The notes: generated by a model from the letters alone, not told the origin. Positions 1 through 9,175 are shown, counted from the stretch's first letter. The stretch: DNA of 10,095 bases from an uncultured Veillonella sp. (GCA_934216375.1 CAKQBP010000033.1:1-10095), one strand, 5' to 3'. Numbers and translations: made by a program.

Positions 1-133
1 TGCTGAAGCATATAAATTGATGTCTAATTCTGTTAATCCCTATGGTGACGGTAAAGCATCTGAACGCATTATCCAAGCGTTACGCCATGAGTTTTTAGGT
101 GATGCGCGTCGTCCTGAACGTTTTGGTAAATAA
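1..133 (+). CDS. wecB: UDP-N-acetylglucosamine 2-epimerase, C-terminal end (partial)
   Basis: Only the last 43 codons and the TAA stop (131-133) are present; the gene begins before the window. The enzyme interconverts UDP-GlcNAc and UDP-ManNAc in the cytoplasm, supplying ManNAc for surface polysaccharides. The visible tail carries the family's C-terminal signature NPYGDGKASERI followed by a short helix, which is what I recognise it by. In many Firmicutes an epimerase gene of this family (wecB/mnaA) lies directly before the atp genes, and that neighbourhood agrees. Its stop is one base before the atpZ start (TAATATG), so the two are probably co-transcribed and translationally coupled. Without the N-terminal part a diverged paralogue cannot be excluded. 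Confidence 0.85.
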   Translation, partial: AEAYKLMSNSVNPYGDGKASERIIQALRHEFLGDARRPERFGK

Positions 134-134
134 T

Positions 135-329
135 ATGGATAAGGATCTTGTGAAAGCCCTCGCCATGGCAACTTCGGCGGGGGTCACACTGGTCTCCTGT
201 ATTGGAGGTTTTATTTGGCTAGGTTATAAATTGGATACTTGGCTTCAAACGGAACCACTCTGTATGGTCATATTTGGCCTAATAGGCGCTATAACAGGGT
301 TTTATATGTTATATAAACAAGTTAAGTAG
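135..329 (+). CDS. atpZ: AtpZ/AtpI-family small accessory membrane protein of ATP synthase
   Basis: This 64-residue protein has two predicted membrane helices (about residues 10-30 and 38-58) joined by GYKLDTWL. The layout and the G-x-x-LD-x-W-L motif are typical of the short AtpZ family (F1Fo ATPase gene 1). Relatives sit at the head of atp operons and are thought to act with AtpI in magnesium or calcium supply or c-ring assembly; that role is from the family, not visible here. I chose ATG 135, giving MDKDLVKAL, because an in-frame ATG at 99 lies inside the epimerase gene and would add an atypical extension. No strong ribosome site precedes 135, so translation probably depends on ribosomes finishing wecB. 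atpI follows 10 bases after the stop. Confidence 0.8.
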   Translation: MDKDLVKALAMATSAGVTLVSCIGGFIWLGYKLDTWLQTEPLCMVIFGLIGAITGFYMLYKQVK

Positions 330-339
330 TGAGGTATGT

Positions 340-708
340 ATGAATCAATATATAAAATTCATAGTGCGCGTGCTACTGACTTGTTTTTTTATTGCCTTTT
401 TAGGTGTAATAATACAGGTTGCATGCGGATTACAACACTATGTATGGGGATGGCTGTGGGGCATTTTTATAATGGTGCTCTACTTGCTTAGCCTTGCACT
501 ACATGGTCAAGCGATTATGTTAAGTGATCCTTATAAGGCTGTTCGTAAGGTGCGTAGACAGATGGTGTGGCGTCTTATGCTTGTTGGATCTTTAGTCGTA
601 TTAGGTTTGAAGATTCCCCATGTAGAAGCAATTAGTATGTTTGTAGCGATCGCACTTATCCAGCCTGCACTTTATATAGTGTATTGGCGGCTTAGTGGAC
701 GGTTCTAA
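340..708 (+). CDS. atpI: ATP synthase protein I (AtpI)
   Basis: The product is 122 residues with four hydrophobic segments (about 8-30, 35-57, 76-92 and 95-117) and a basic cytoplasmic loop in the middle (KAVRKVRRQ). Size, topology and place just before atpB fit the AtpI family (ATP synthase I chain). Members are not part of the working enzyme but assist c-ring assembly or stability in several bacteria. GAGG at 331-334 lies five bases before the ATG. An out-of-frame ATG at 336 overlaps the start but opens no sensible protein. Sequence conservation in this family is low, so the assignment rests mostly on topology and position. A gap of more than 250 bases separates it from atpB, unlike the tight spacing downstream. 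Confidence 0.78.
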   Translation: MNQYIKFIVRVLLTCFFIAFLGVIIQVACGLQHYVWGWLWGIFIMVLYLLSLALHGQAIMLSDPYKAVRKVRRQMVWRLMLVGSLVVLGLKIPHVEAISMFVAIALIQPALYIVYWRLSGRF

Positions 709-744
709 TTTTTATTATTTTAATTAAGAATTTTATTGCATTTA

Positions 745-776
745 AATTAATGTATTGTATTCCAATTAATGTATTG
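745..776. repeat. 13-base direct repeat, two copies
   Basis: AATTAATGTATTG occurs exactly at 745-757 and 764-776. Its core AATGTATT recurs inverted as AATACATT at 823-830. In such AT-rich DNA part of this may be chance, but two perfect 13-base copies in 32 bases deserve mention. They lie about 95-125 bases upstream of the candidate atp promoter and could be a protein-binding site. No known operator is recognised. Confidence 0.5.
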
Positions 777-868
777 ATGTGGATTTTAATAAGACATGGA
801 GTCGCATTCTAATAATGCATTGAATACATTCTATTTATGATTATTTGGAATTGTTTACCCTTCAAGTG

Positions 869-897
869 TTGATTATATATCTATAACGATGTATGAT
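869..897 (+). promoter_or_regulatory. Candidate sigma-70 type promoter for the atpB-atpC operon
   Basis: TTGATT at 869-874 and TATGAT at 892-897 are separated by exactly 17 bases, a good fit to the housekeeping consensus. Transcription would begin near 904, leaving a leader of about 60-80 bases before atpB. A weaker overlapping alternative is TTGTTT (851-856) with TATATA (874-879), also spaced 17. AT-rich DNA yields false matches, so confidence is moderate. Confidence 0.5.
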
Positions 898-934
898 GAT
901 ACATATATATTATATTTATATTAATGTAAATATA

Positions 935-967
935 TTAGGTTTTTATTAGGTTTTTATTAGGTTTATG
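935..967 (+). repeat. 11-base tandem repeat just before atpB
   Basis: The unit TTAGGTTTTTA occurs exactly at 935-945 and 946-956. A third, partial copy (957-967) begins TTAGGTTT and runs into the ATG at 965. The array lies in the expected leader between the candidate promoter and the atpB ribosome site. Copy-number change would alter leader length but not a reading frame if GTG 983 is the true start. Confidence 0.75.
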
Positions 968-974
968 GAAGGGG
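968..974 (+). promoter_or_regulatory. Ribosome binding site deciding the atpB start
   Basis: GGAAGGGG, with following bases TTGA, resembles AAGGAGGTGA with two mismatches and ends eight bases before GTG 983. The upstream in-frame ATG at 965 has only an AGG three bases away, too close for normal use. This favours GTG 983 as the main start. Confidence 0.55.
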
Positions 975-982
975 TTGAGAAC

Positions 983-1905
<923 letters not shown>

Positions 1906-1923
1906 TAACGAGGAGGAATAACC

Positions 1924-2421
1924 TTGGTTGACTTAAGCCTTGGAACGATTCTTGCTCAAATGTTGAACTTTTTTATATTAGTTTGGCTATTAGCTCGTTT
2001 TGCATATAAACCATTATTGGCTATGATGACAGAACGTAAAGAACGAATTGCTAAAGACTTAGAAGCTGCAGAAAAAGCTCGTGTAGAGGCAGAGGGCTTT
2101 AAAGCTGATTATGCTGCTCAAATTGCTAAAGCACGTCAAGAAGCACAACAAATTGTTGAAAAAGCAGTTCAAGAAGCAGAAAATACAACACGCGAACAAT
2201 TAGTGACAGCACGCGAACAAATTGAACAAGAAAAAAATCGTGCTCGCCAAGATATTGCAATCGAACGTGATCGTGCTATGAATAGTTTACGCAATGAAGT
2301 TGTTTCTTTGTCTGTAGCTATGGCTGGTAAAGTTGTTGCTAAAGATATGAACAGCGAAACTAATACAAAATTGATCGAAGACGCTATTCGTCAACTTGAT
2401 AGTAAAACGATAGGGTTGTGA
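1924..2421 (+). CDS. atpF: F1Fo ATP synthase subunit b
   Basis: Subunit b forms the peripheral stalk that stops the alpha-beta head from turning. The 165-residue product has one N-terminal membrane helix (about 6-26, LGTILAQMLNFFILVWLLARF) and then a long, highly charged helix rich in Ala, Glu, Lys and Arg (about 35-145) that should form the dimeric coiled coil. The C-terminal part (VVSLSVAMAGKVVAKDM) is the usual delta-binding region. The start is TTG 1924, supported by AGGAGG at 1911-1916 seven bases upstream and by the good N-terminal match to the family; no in-frame ATG lies before the membrane helix. atpH starts four bases after its stop. Confidence 0.95.
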   Translation: MVDLSLGTILAQMLNFFILVWLLARFAYKPLLAMMTERKERIAKDLEAAEKARVEAEGFKADYAAQIAKARQEAQQIVEKAVQEAENTTREQLVTAREQIEQEKNRARQDIAIERDRAMNSLRNEVVSLSVAMAGKVVAKDMNSETNTKLIEDAIRQLDSKTIGL

Positions 2422-2425
2422 TACG

Positions 2426-2977
2426 ATGAGCATAGAAATTGTAGCAGATAAATACGGTTCGGCTATGTTTGAATTAGCTCAAGAACAAAATAATTTGGAA
2501 CTCATGGAGGAGCAATTAGGTTATGTAGCGTCCGTTATGGCGGAACAGCCTGAACTTCGTTCATTCCTTGAAAATCCAATCGTTACAGAAGATGCAAAGA
2601 TTAAGTTAGTTGGTTCTATTTTTGAATCTAGTATCGACAAAGTTGCTTTACATTTTATTTATGTGATGATTAAACGCGGTCGCCATCGTTATATTGCGCA
2701 GGCCATTGCAGCGTTTATTCAAAAATCACGAGAGGCTCGTGGTATTTTGGAAGCTACTGTAACTGTAGCAGAACCAATCACAGCTGATGTAGAAGCATCT
2801 GTACAAGCTAAATTACGAGAAGTAACAGGGAAAGATGTTATTTTATCTGTGCGTCAAGATCCATCTATTATGGGTGGTATCGTTATCCAAGTAGGGGATA
2901 AACGCATTGATGGCTCTGTATCTCGTCGTTTAGAGGAATTAGAAAAATCTTTATTAAGAACGAACTCTATTAGATAG
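2426..2977 (+). CDS. atpH: F1Fo ATP synthase subunit delta
   Basis: Delta (OSCP-like) ties the top of the alpha3 beta3 head to subunit b. The protein is 183 residues, a normal length. The N-terminal helical domain (about 1-105, starting [17 protein letters not shown]) is followed by the C-terminal signature [25 protein letters not shown], which is strongly diagnostic. The ATG lies four bases after the atpF stop and only weak Shine-Dalgarno pairing (AGGG at 2412-2415) is seen, so translation is probably coupled to atpF. atpA follows 16 bases after its stop. Confidence 0.95.
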   Translation: MSIEIVADKYGSAMFELAQEQNNLELMEEQLGYVASVMAEQPELRSFLENPIVTEDAKIKLVGSIFESSIDKVALHFIYVMIKRGRHRYIAQAIAAFIQKSREARGILEATVTVAEPITADVEASVQAKLREVTGKDVILSVRQDPSIMGGIVIQVGDKRIDGSVSRRLEELEKSLLRTNSIR

Positions 2978-2993
2978 GGGTGAATGGGTATAT

Positions 2994-4532
2994 ATGAAAA
3001 TGAAGCCTGAAGAAATCACTGCTATAATCAAACAGCAGATTCAGGACTATGATGTTGACCTCAATGTCGATGACGTGGGTACTGTTCTCGACGTAGGGGA
3101 TGGCATCGCCCATATTTATGGTCTTGAAAGAGCCATGGCCGGTGAGTTGCTAGAATTACCACACGGCGTATATGGCTTGGTTTTGAACTTAGAATTAGAT
3201 AATGTTGGTGCCGTACTATTAGGTGATGACTTCTTGATTAAAGAAGGAGACCAAGTGCGCCGTACTGGCAAAATTATGGACGTTCCTGCTGGAGATGCCT
3301 TGATTGGTCGCGTAGTAAACCCTCTTGGTCAACCTCTTGATGGCAAGGGTGCTATCCAAGCTACAGAACGTCGTCCTATCGAACATCCAGCACCTGGTAT
3401 TGCGGATCGTCAATCCGTAAACGAACCATTGCAAACAGGTCTTAAAGCGATTGATGCGATGGTACCAATCGGCCGTGGTCAACGTGAGCTTATCATCGGT
3501 GACCGTGGTACAGGTAAAACTGCGATTGCCTTAGATACTATTTTGAACCAAAAAGGCAAAGATGTTATTTGTATTTATGTAGCTATTGGTCAAAAAGAAT
3601 CTACGGTTGCTCGTGTAGTACAAAAACTTGAAGAAGCAGGCGCTATGGAATATACAATCGTAGTTTCTGCGAGTGCCTCCACCGGTGCACCTCTTCAATA
3701 TATTGCACCATATGCTGGTGTTGCCATGGGTGAATACTTTATGTACCAAGGTAAACACGTATTATGCGTATATGATGACTTAACAAAACAAGCGGCTGCA
3801 TACCGTGCTATGTCCCTATTATTGCGCCGTCCACCAGGGCGTGAAGCATATCCAGGTGACGTATTCTACTTACACAGTCGTCTATTAGAGCGGGCTGCGA
3901 AACTTTCATCTGAACTTGGTGGAGGTTCTATTACAGCGTTGCCAATCATTGAAACACAAGCAGGTGACGTATCTGCATACATTCCAACAAACGTAATTTC
4001 TATTACTGATGGTCAAATTTTCTTGGGAACAGATATGTTCTATTCTGGTATTCGTCCAGCTGTTGACGTAGGTTTGTCCGTATCCCGTGTAGGTGGTAGC
4101 GCACAAACTAAAGCGATGAAGCAAGTGGCGGGCCAATTGCGTTTGGACCTTGCTCAATATCGTGAGTTGGCTGCTTTCGCTCAGTTTGGTTCCGACCTTG
4201 ATGCGGCTACACGCGCTCAACTTGATCGTGGTGAACGCTTAACTGAAATGTTAAAACAAGGTCAATATGAGCCTATGAGTGTAGCGGAAATGGTTATCAA
4301 CCTTTACGCTGGTACTAAAGGGTACTTAGCAGATATTCAAGTGGCAGATGTATTGTCCTTTGAAGCTGAACTTTTACGTTATGTAAAAGCAAATTACCCT
4401 GAAATCATCACTAACATTGAAACGTCTAAGAAAATTGACGAAGAAACTGAAAATCTATTGAAGCAAGCAATCCCAGAATGTGTTGAAGCATTTGGCTCTA
4501 CACATACATTAGTGTCTCGTAAGGAGGCGTAA
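2994..4532 (+). CDS. atpA: F1Fo ATP synthase subunit alpha
   Basis: Alpha is the non-catalytic nucleotide-binding subunit of the F1 head. The protein has 512 residues with an N-terminal beta-barrel (about 25-95), the Walker A loop GDRGTGKT at 169-176, and a helical C-terminal domain. The arginine finger that reaches the catalytic site is Arg365 in VSRVGGSAQ. Compared with my recollection of E. coli alpha, an insert of about 11 residues before [11 protein letters not shown] is missing, as in other Gram-positive-type alphas. ATG 2994 is ten bases after AGGGGTGA (2976-2983); ATG 3000 is a possible later start. Its last codons contain the AAGGAGG used by atpG. Confidence 0.98.
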   Translation: MKMKPEEITAIIKQQIQDYDVDLNVDDVGTVLDVGDGIAHIYGLERAMAGELLELPHGVYGLVLNLELDNVGAVLLGDDFLIKEGDQVRRTGKIMDVPAGDALIGRVVNPLGQPLDGKGAIQATERRPIEHPAPGIADRQSVNEPLQTGLKAIDAMVPIGRGQRELIIGDRGTGKTAIALDTILNQKGKDVICIYVAIGQKESTVARVVQKLEEAGAMEYTIVVSASASTGAPLQYIAPYAGVAMGEYFMYQGKHVLCVYDDLTKQAAAYRAMSLLLRRPPGREAYPGDVFYLHSRLLERAAKLSSELGGGSITALPIIETQAGDVSAYIPTNVISITDGQIFLGTDMFYSGIRPAVDVGLSVSRVGGSAQTKAMKQVAGQLRLDLAQYRELAAFAQFGSDLDAATRAQLDRGERLTEMLKQGQYEPMSVAEMVINLYAGTKGYLADIQVADVLSFEAELLRYVKANYPEIITNIETSKKIDEETENLLKQAIPECVEAFGSTHTLVSRKEA

Positions 4533-4535
4533 TGT

Positions 4536-5390
4536 ATGGCTAGTGCACAAGATTTGCGAAAACGCATAAAAAGTGTTACCAATACGCAACAAATTACAAA
4601 AGCGATGAAGATGGTAGCTTCTGCTCGTCTTCGTAGGGCACAAACAAAAGCGGAAGCTACTCGTCCTTACGCAGAGAAGATAGGGCAAATCTTGCGTCAT
4701 ATGTCTAATAGTGATTTAGAAGGCTTTGAAAGTCCTCTCTTAGATGTGCGACCTGTAGAGCGTACTTGCTATATTGTAGTAGGTGCAGATAAAGGTCTGG
4801 CAGGGGCATTTTCGTCTAATGTGTTGAAATTTGCCATGGAACAATTACATGGTAAATCTTCTGACACGTACCGTGTTATCACGGCAGGCAGAAAGCCTAG
4901 AGATAGCATGAAATCTAGAGGTATTCATATCGATAAGTCCTATGCGGGCTTTTCTGATAAACCATCCTATGAACATGCGCGTACCATTATGCATGAAGCA
5001 CTTTCACTATACGAACGTCATGAAGTTGACGAAGTCATCATGATCTATACACGTTTTGTAAATTCTATGACGCAAATTGCACAGGCTGAGCGCTTGTTGC
5101 CAATAGAGCAACCACAAGATGAGGTAAAAGGAGAAGAGTATGATTTCATGCCATCTGCTGTATCCGTCTTGGAGGCGTTGTTGCCAAAATACTTAGAAAT
5201 TACAGTTTATAATGGATTGTTGCAATCTGCAGCTAGTGAATTGGGCGCTCGTATGACGGCCATGACATCTGCTACAGATAATGCAGGGGAACTCATTGAG
5301 TCCTTAGGCCTTGAATACAACAAGTTGCGTCAATCTAGTATTACAAACGAAATTTCTGAAATCGTTGGTGGCGCTAATGCCTTGCAATAG
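4536..5390 (+). CDS. atpG: F1Fo ATP synthase subunit gamma
   Basis: Gamma is the central rotating shaft inside the alpha3 beta3 head. The protein is 284 residues. The N-terminal helix begins with the near-invariant pattern DLRKRIKSVTNTQQITKAMKMVA, the middle has the Rossmann-like segment with VVGADKGLAGAFSSNV, and the C-terminal helix contains ARMTAMTSATDNA, which inserts into the head. AAGGAGG at 4521-4527, inside the end of atpA, is eight bases before the ATG. An ATG at 4532 overlapping the atpA stop reads only three codons and is not the start. atpD follows 18 bases downstream. Confidence 0.97.
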   Translation: MASAQDLRKRIKSVTNTQQITKAMKMVASARLRRAQTKAEATRPYAEKIGQILRHMSNSDLEGFESPLLDVRPVERTCYIVVGADKGLAGAFSSNVLKFAMEQLHGKSSDTYRVITAGRKPRDSMKSRGIHIDKSYAGFSDKPSYEHARTIMHEALSLYERHEVDEVIMIYTRFVNSMTQIAQAERLLPIEQPQDEVKGEEYDFMPSAVSVLEALLPKYLEITVYNGLLQSAASELGARMTAMTSATDNAGELIESLGLEYNKLRQSSITNEISEIVGGANALQ

Positions 5391-6833
<1,443 letters not shown>

Positions 6834-6836
6834 TCC

Positions 6837-7244
6837 ATGGCGGAACCTATGACCCTACAGATAATTACACCTGATGCAATCGTATTTGAAGGCCAATCTA
6901 CATTCTTTGTAGGTAAAGCTATCGATGGTGCTTTTGGTATTTTGCCAAATCATGCGCCTATGATTATTGCATTAGACTTAGCACCTTTACGCATTGATCA
7001 ACCAGATGGAACATCTCGTGAATATGCTGTATTTGGTGGCTTCTGTGAAATTGAACATAATAAGGTGAGTATTGTAACCCCTGACTGTCAAGATCCAACA
7101 TCCATTGATGTGGAACGTGCTCGTCGAGCTAAAGAGCGTGCAGAAGGTCGGTTATCAAATCCTACACCTGATATTGATGTAGAAAGAGCGGAAGCAGCAT
7201 TGCAACGTGCTTTACTGCGCTTGCATGTTACAAAAATGTTATAA
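6837..7244 (+). CDS. atpC: F1Fo ATP synthase subunit epsilon
   Basis: Epsilon binds gamma at the foot of the central stalk and can inhibit ATP hydrolysis. The 135-residue protein has the N-terminal beta-sandwich with AIDGAFGILPNHAPMI (28-43) and a C-terminal pair of helices. The first helix begins with IDVERA (90-95), matching the I/L-D-x-x-R-A ATP-binding motif described for Bacillus PS3 epsilon. The same six residues recur at the start of the second helix (113-118). GGGGG at 6824-6828, at the end of atpD, serves as ribosome site for ATG 6837. It is the last gene before the terminator. Confidence 0.96.
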   Translation: MAEPMTLQIITPDAIVFEGQSTFFVGKAIDGAFGILPNHAPMIIALDLAPLRIDQPDGTSREYAVFGGFCEIEHNKVSIVTPDCQDPTSIDVERARRAKERAEGRLSNPTPDIDVERAEAALQRALLRLHVTKML

Positions 7245-7245
7245 G

Positions 7246-7277
7246 AAAAAGGCTAGCCAGATGGCTAGCCTTTTTTT
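7246..7277 (+). terminator. Bidirectional rho-independent terminator after atpC
   Basis: A perfect 14-base inverted repeat (7246-7259 with 7262-7275; core GGCTAGCCA / TGGCTAGCC) is followed by a run of seven T. The opposite strand carries the matching five-T side, so the same hairpin should also stop the convergent gene ending at 7289. It lies two bases after the atpC stop. Confidence 0.93.
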
Positions 7278-7288
7278 AAGAAATTTAT

Positions 7289-8197
7289 CTACAAGACGCT
7301 CACACCTTTTAAGGAGTATGCAGTATTCTTAGGTTGTTCTACTTGAAAATCTAGTACAACAGGTGCCTCAGAATTAATACCAGGTGCTTGGTAACGGTCA
7401 TGGTCTGTTGGAATTCGTTTGTATGGTAATTTATCAAGTAATATAGTCATAACTTTGTTCCAAACTGATTTATGTGTTGGCATAGTTAAAGAGTCATCAG
7501 TTTGGTTGAAGCCCGTACGAACAGTATGGATTACCTTATCGTTTACATCATAATAGTATAAAAGGGCATTAACCTTTGCAGCGATATAAATTTCATGATT
7601 ATCATTATTGTACGAATCTGGGCTGTTAATAGTATTAACTTGTACATATACATCTTGTAATGGCACAGGCATAATAACAATTTCAGAATTTTGGGCCTCT
7701 GCAATTTGAGCAAGATCAGCGGCTTTAATTTCTGCAGTTGGTGTGTTAGTGCTTACAATGGTTGTATCATAGTAAGGATATTTAAGTGTATTTGATAAGC
7801 GATCTGTCATGTAGTGACCAAATTGAGCTGTGTTTTCATTGCGCAAATTTGCTGGTACAACAATAGTTACTTTGCGGCTTGGAAAGTTTTCCAAGTGACC
7901 ATCATAACTTGTACTAGTAGCATTAATAGTTGCTTTTTCTGAAGCTCCAGAAATTGGTGTAGATGTTGGTGTTGCAGCTACTTTTATGACAGGCTCCATA
8001 TTTGTTTTAGGGGTCAATGTAGAAGCCTCATTACGTGTATTACTTTGTATAGTGCTAAGAGCCACAGGTTGCGTTGTATTTGGTGTTAGCTGACTCAAAT
8101 CGATCATAGCGGCACTAGCTGTTGTAAATGCAGTTGTGAGTAGTACAGCAAGTACTGTAAGTAGTGGACGTTTATAGAGTCCGAAGTTATGTAACAT
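7289..8197 (-). CDS. Secreted or periplasmic protein of unknown function
   Basis: I do not recognise this 302-residue protein. It starts with a clear signal peptide: basic start (YKR), hydrophobic core (LLTVLAVLLTTAF) and ASAA near 27-30 for cleavage by signal peptidase I. There is no cysteine at all, so it is neither a lipoprotein nor disulphide bonded. Residues 31-106 are rich in Thr, Ser, Pro, Asn and look like a flexible linker. From about 107 to 265 a mixed alpha/beta domain begins RKVTIVVPANL and includes a hydrophobic strand SEIVIMPVPL and strands with LLYYYDVNDKVIHTVRTGF, ending before KRIPTDHDRY. The outline recalls periplasmic CsgG/LpoB-like folds, but that is only an impression. 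AGGAGG (8202-8207) precedes the ATG well. It converges on the atp operon without obvious functional link. Confidence 0.85.
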   Translation of the reverse strand: MLHNFGLYKRPLLTVLAVLLTTAFTTASAAMIDLSQLTPNTTQPVALSTIQSNTRNEASTLTPKTNMEPVIKVAATPTSTPISGASEKATINATSTSYDGHLENFPSRKVTIVVPANLRNENTAQFGHYMTDRLSNTLKYPYYDTTIVSTNTPTAEIKAADLAQIAEAQNSEIVIMPVPLQDVYVQVNTINSPDSYNNDNHEIYIAAKVNALLYYYDVNDKVIHTVRTGFNQTDDSLTMPTHKSVWNKVMTILLDKLPYKRIPTDHDRYQAPGINSEAPVVLDFQVEQPKNTAYSLKGVSVL

Positions 8198-8251
8198 AAT
8201 TCCTCCTCTTAATAAAACTCTTTTAAAATTACAAATTATACAATTTATATT

Positions 8252-8282
8252 ATTATATCATATATATAAAAAAAAGAAGCAA
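8252..8282 (-). promoter_or_regulatory. Candidate promoter of the secreted-protein gene
   Basis: On the minus strand TGATATAAT forms an extended -10 element (TATAAT at 8252-8257, TG at 8259-8260). A TTGCTT (8277-8282) lies 19 bases upstream, longer than ideal, and sits in the stem of the tRNA terminator. A second TATAAT at 8235-8240 has no good -35. Transcription would start near 8245, about 48 bases before the ATG. Confidence 0.45.
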
Positions 8283-8299
8283 GCTTAACAGCTTGCTCC
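8268..8299 (-). terminator. Rho-independent terminator of the tRNA cluster
   Basis: Read on the minus strand, GGAGCAAGC (8291-8299) pairs with GCTTGCTTC (8276-8284) in a nine-base stem with one G-T pair, around a six-base loop, followed by eight T (8268-8275). It lies seven bases after the tRNA-Val CCA end. Confidence 0.88.
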
Positions 8300-8306
8300 T
8301 TTAGTT

Positions 8307-8382
<76 letters not shown>

Positions 8383-8385
8383 ATG

Positions 8386-8460
8386 TGGTGACCCGTCCGG
8401 GAATCGAACCCGGGATACCGCCGTGAAAGGGCGGTGTCTTAACCGCTTGACCAACGGGCC
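8386..8460 (-). tRNA. tRNA-Glu (anticodon TTC)
   Basis: On the minus strand the acceptor arms are GGCCCGT and ACGGGTC (one G-T pair), followed by A and an encoded CCA. The anticodon arm is CCGCC-CTTTCAC-GGCGG with TTC at 8425-8427, and the T arm reads CCGGGTTCGATTCCCGG. It lies between tRNA-Asn and tRNA-Val with gaps of four and three bases, so all three must be cut from one transcript. Confidence 0.97.
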
Positions 8461-8464
8461 AGAA

Positions 8465-8540
8465 TGGCTCCTCGAGTAGGACTCGAACCTACGACCGATC
8501 GGTTAACAGCCGATTGCTCTACCGACTGAGCTATCGAGGA
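8465..8540 (-). tRNA. tRNA-Asn (anticodon GTT)
   Basis: On the minus strand it begins TCCTCGATAGCTCAGTCGG and ends TCGAGGA, discriminator G and an encoded CCA. The anticodon arm is ATCGG-CTGTTAA-CCGAT with GTT at 8505-8507; the T arm is GTAGGTTCGAGTCCTAC. It is the promoter-proximal gene of the cluster. Confidence 0.97.
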
Positions 8541-8554
8541 ATGGTACGATTGTT

Positions 8555-8583
8555 ATTATATGTTAGATTAATTATAAAAGCAA
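8555..8583 (-). promoter_or_regulatory. Promoter of the tRNA Asn-Glu-Val cluster
   Basis: On the minus strand TTGCTT (8578-8583) and a perfect TATAAT (8555-8560) are exactly 17 bases apart. The -10 box ends 14 bases before the first base of tRNA-Asn, so the transcript would start only a few bases ahead of the tRNA, as is usual for stable RNA genes. Confidence 0.75.
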
Positions 8584-9024
8584 GCATTTTTTTTAAAACA
8601 CTATAAAATAGATACTGTCAATTATGACTAAAAGACATAACTTTATAGATAAAATTAGTTATCAATAATTTTGATGAGAAAGTCATTAAAATTAATAAAA
8701 TCTATAGAGCTTATTAACTATAGGTATTTACTGTGTTCTAAGGTGATTGTATGACTCCAAATGCATGGGAGTTAGCAATATAAGTATATTGAAGATAATC
8801 GGTATACATATGCATTATAGAAAAGTTTATAAGATTTAGTTGAAAAGTAGTATCAGTTAAAAGAGAAGTGTATTTATCTTATTAGATATAGCCTATGTTT
8901 GTGGTTAATTTTAAACCAAATCTATATATAAGAAAGTAGGTAAAAATATAAGATATAAAAATCTTATTGATATATGATAGACTATGACTTTTATCACAAT
9001 GAAGGGCTATTTTAGTGACTAGAA

Positions 9025-9046
9025 AATAAGGTCTATATGGCCTATT
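9025..9046 (+). other. Small bulged hairpin in the fumarase upstream region
   Basis: AATA (9025-9028) and GGTC (9030-9033) can pair with GGCC (9039-9042) and TATT (9043-9046) around the loop TATAT, with one bulged A and one G-T pair. It is followed by GAAAAA, not by a T run, so it is not a standard terminator on the + strand. Confidence 0.35.
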
Positions 9047-9085
9047 GAAAAACCGAAATATATACAAAAATATTCATGAAAACAA

Positions 9086-9113
9086 TTCTCAAAAATCGAA
9101 AAAGCATTGAGAA
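9086..9113. repeat. Inverted repeat TTCTCAA / TTGAGAA
   Basis: Seven-base arms at 9086-9092 and 9107-9113 are separated by 14 bases, so arm centres are 21 bases (two helical turns) apart. It lies just upstream of the candidate fumarase promoter, a place suited to an activator dimer. The half-site recurs downstream. Confidence 0.5.
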
Positions 9114-9118
9114 AACTG

Positions 9119-9146
9119 TATAGGTGGGGCGTTGAATCCCCCTATA
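9119..9146. repeat. GC-richer hairpin overlapping the candidate fumarase promoter
   Basis: TATAGG and GGG (9119-9128, one bulged T) can pair with CCCCCTATA (9138-9146) around a loop of nine bases. It stands out in AT-rich DNA. The -35 candidate TTGAAT lies in the loop, so it may be a protein-binding inverted repeat rather than an RNA structure. Confidence 0.5.
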
Positions 9147-9160
9147 TTGTGTGCTACGAT
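9132..9160 (+). promoter_or_regulatory. Candidate promoter of the fumarase gene
   Basis: TTGAAT (9132-9137) and TACGAT (9155-9160) are 17 bases apart, each matching four of six consensus bases. Transcription would start near 9167, giving a leader of about 115 bases that contains the ATCTCATCGGT repeats. Confidence 0.4.
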
Positions 9161-9175
9161 TTATGTATAGAGTTA

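Larger units (their letters stand above)
709..964. other. AT-rich intergenic gap between atpI and atpB
   Basis: No credible coding frame is seen. The stretch is very AT-rich and holds a 13-base direct repeat AATTAATGTATTG at 745-757 and 764-776 (19-base period). The inverted form AATACATT occurs at 823-830 and could pair with either copy. A promoter-like pair lies at 869-897 and an 11-base tandem repeat at 935-967. It probably separates an upstream wecB-atpZ-atpI transcript from a main atpB-atpC transcript, although read-through is possible because no terminator hairpin is visible after atpI. Confidence 0.6.

Noticed and set aside
4532..4543. ATG overlapping the atpA stop as an atpG start
   Set aside because: It reads ATG TAT GGC TAG and stops at once; ATG 4536 gives the full gamma subunit.
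8882..9067. Open frame of 61 codons on the minus strand (rich in Phe, Tyr, Ile)
   Set aside because: Composition follows the AT-rich DNA, no convincing ribosome site, no recognisable family features.
9025..9146. Riboswitch or T-box before the fumarase gene
   Set aside because: The hairpins do not match any riboswitch consensus I know, and no T-box sequence or terminator/antiterminator pair is visible.
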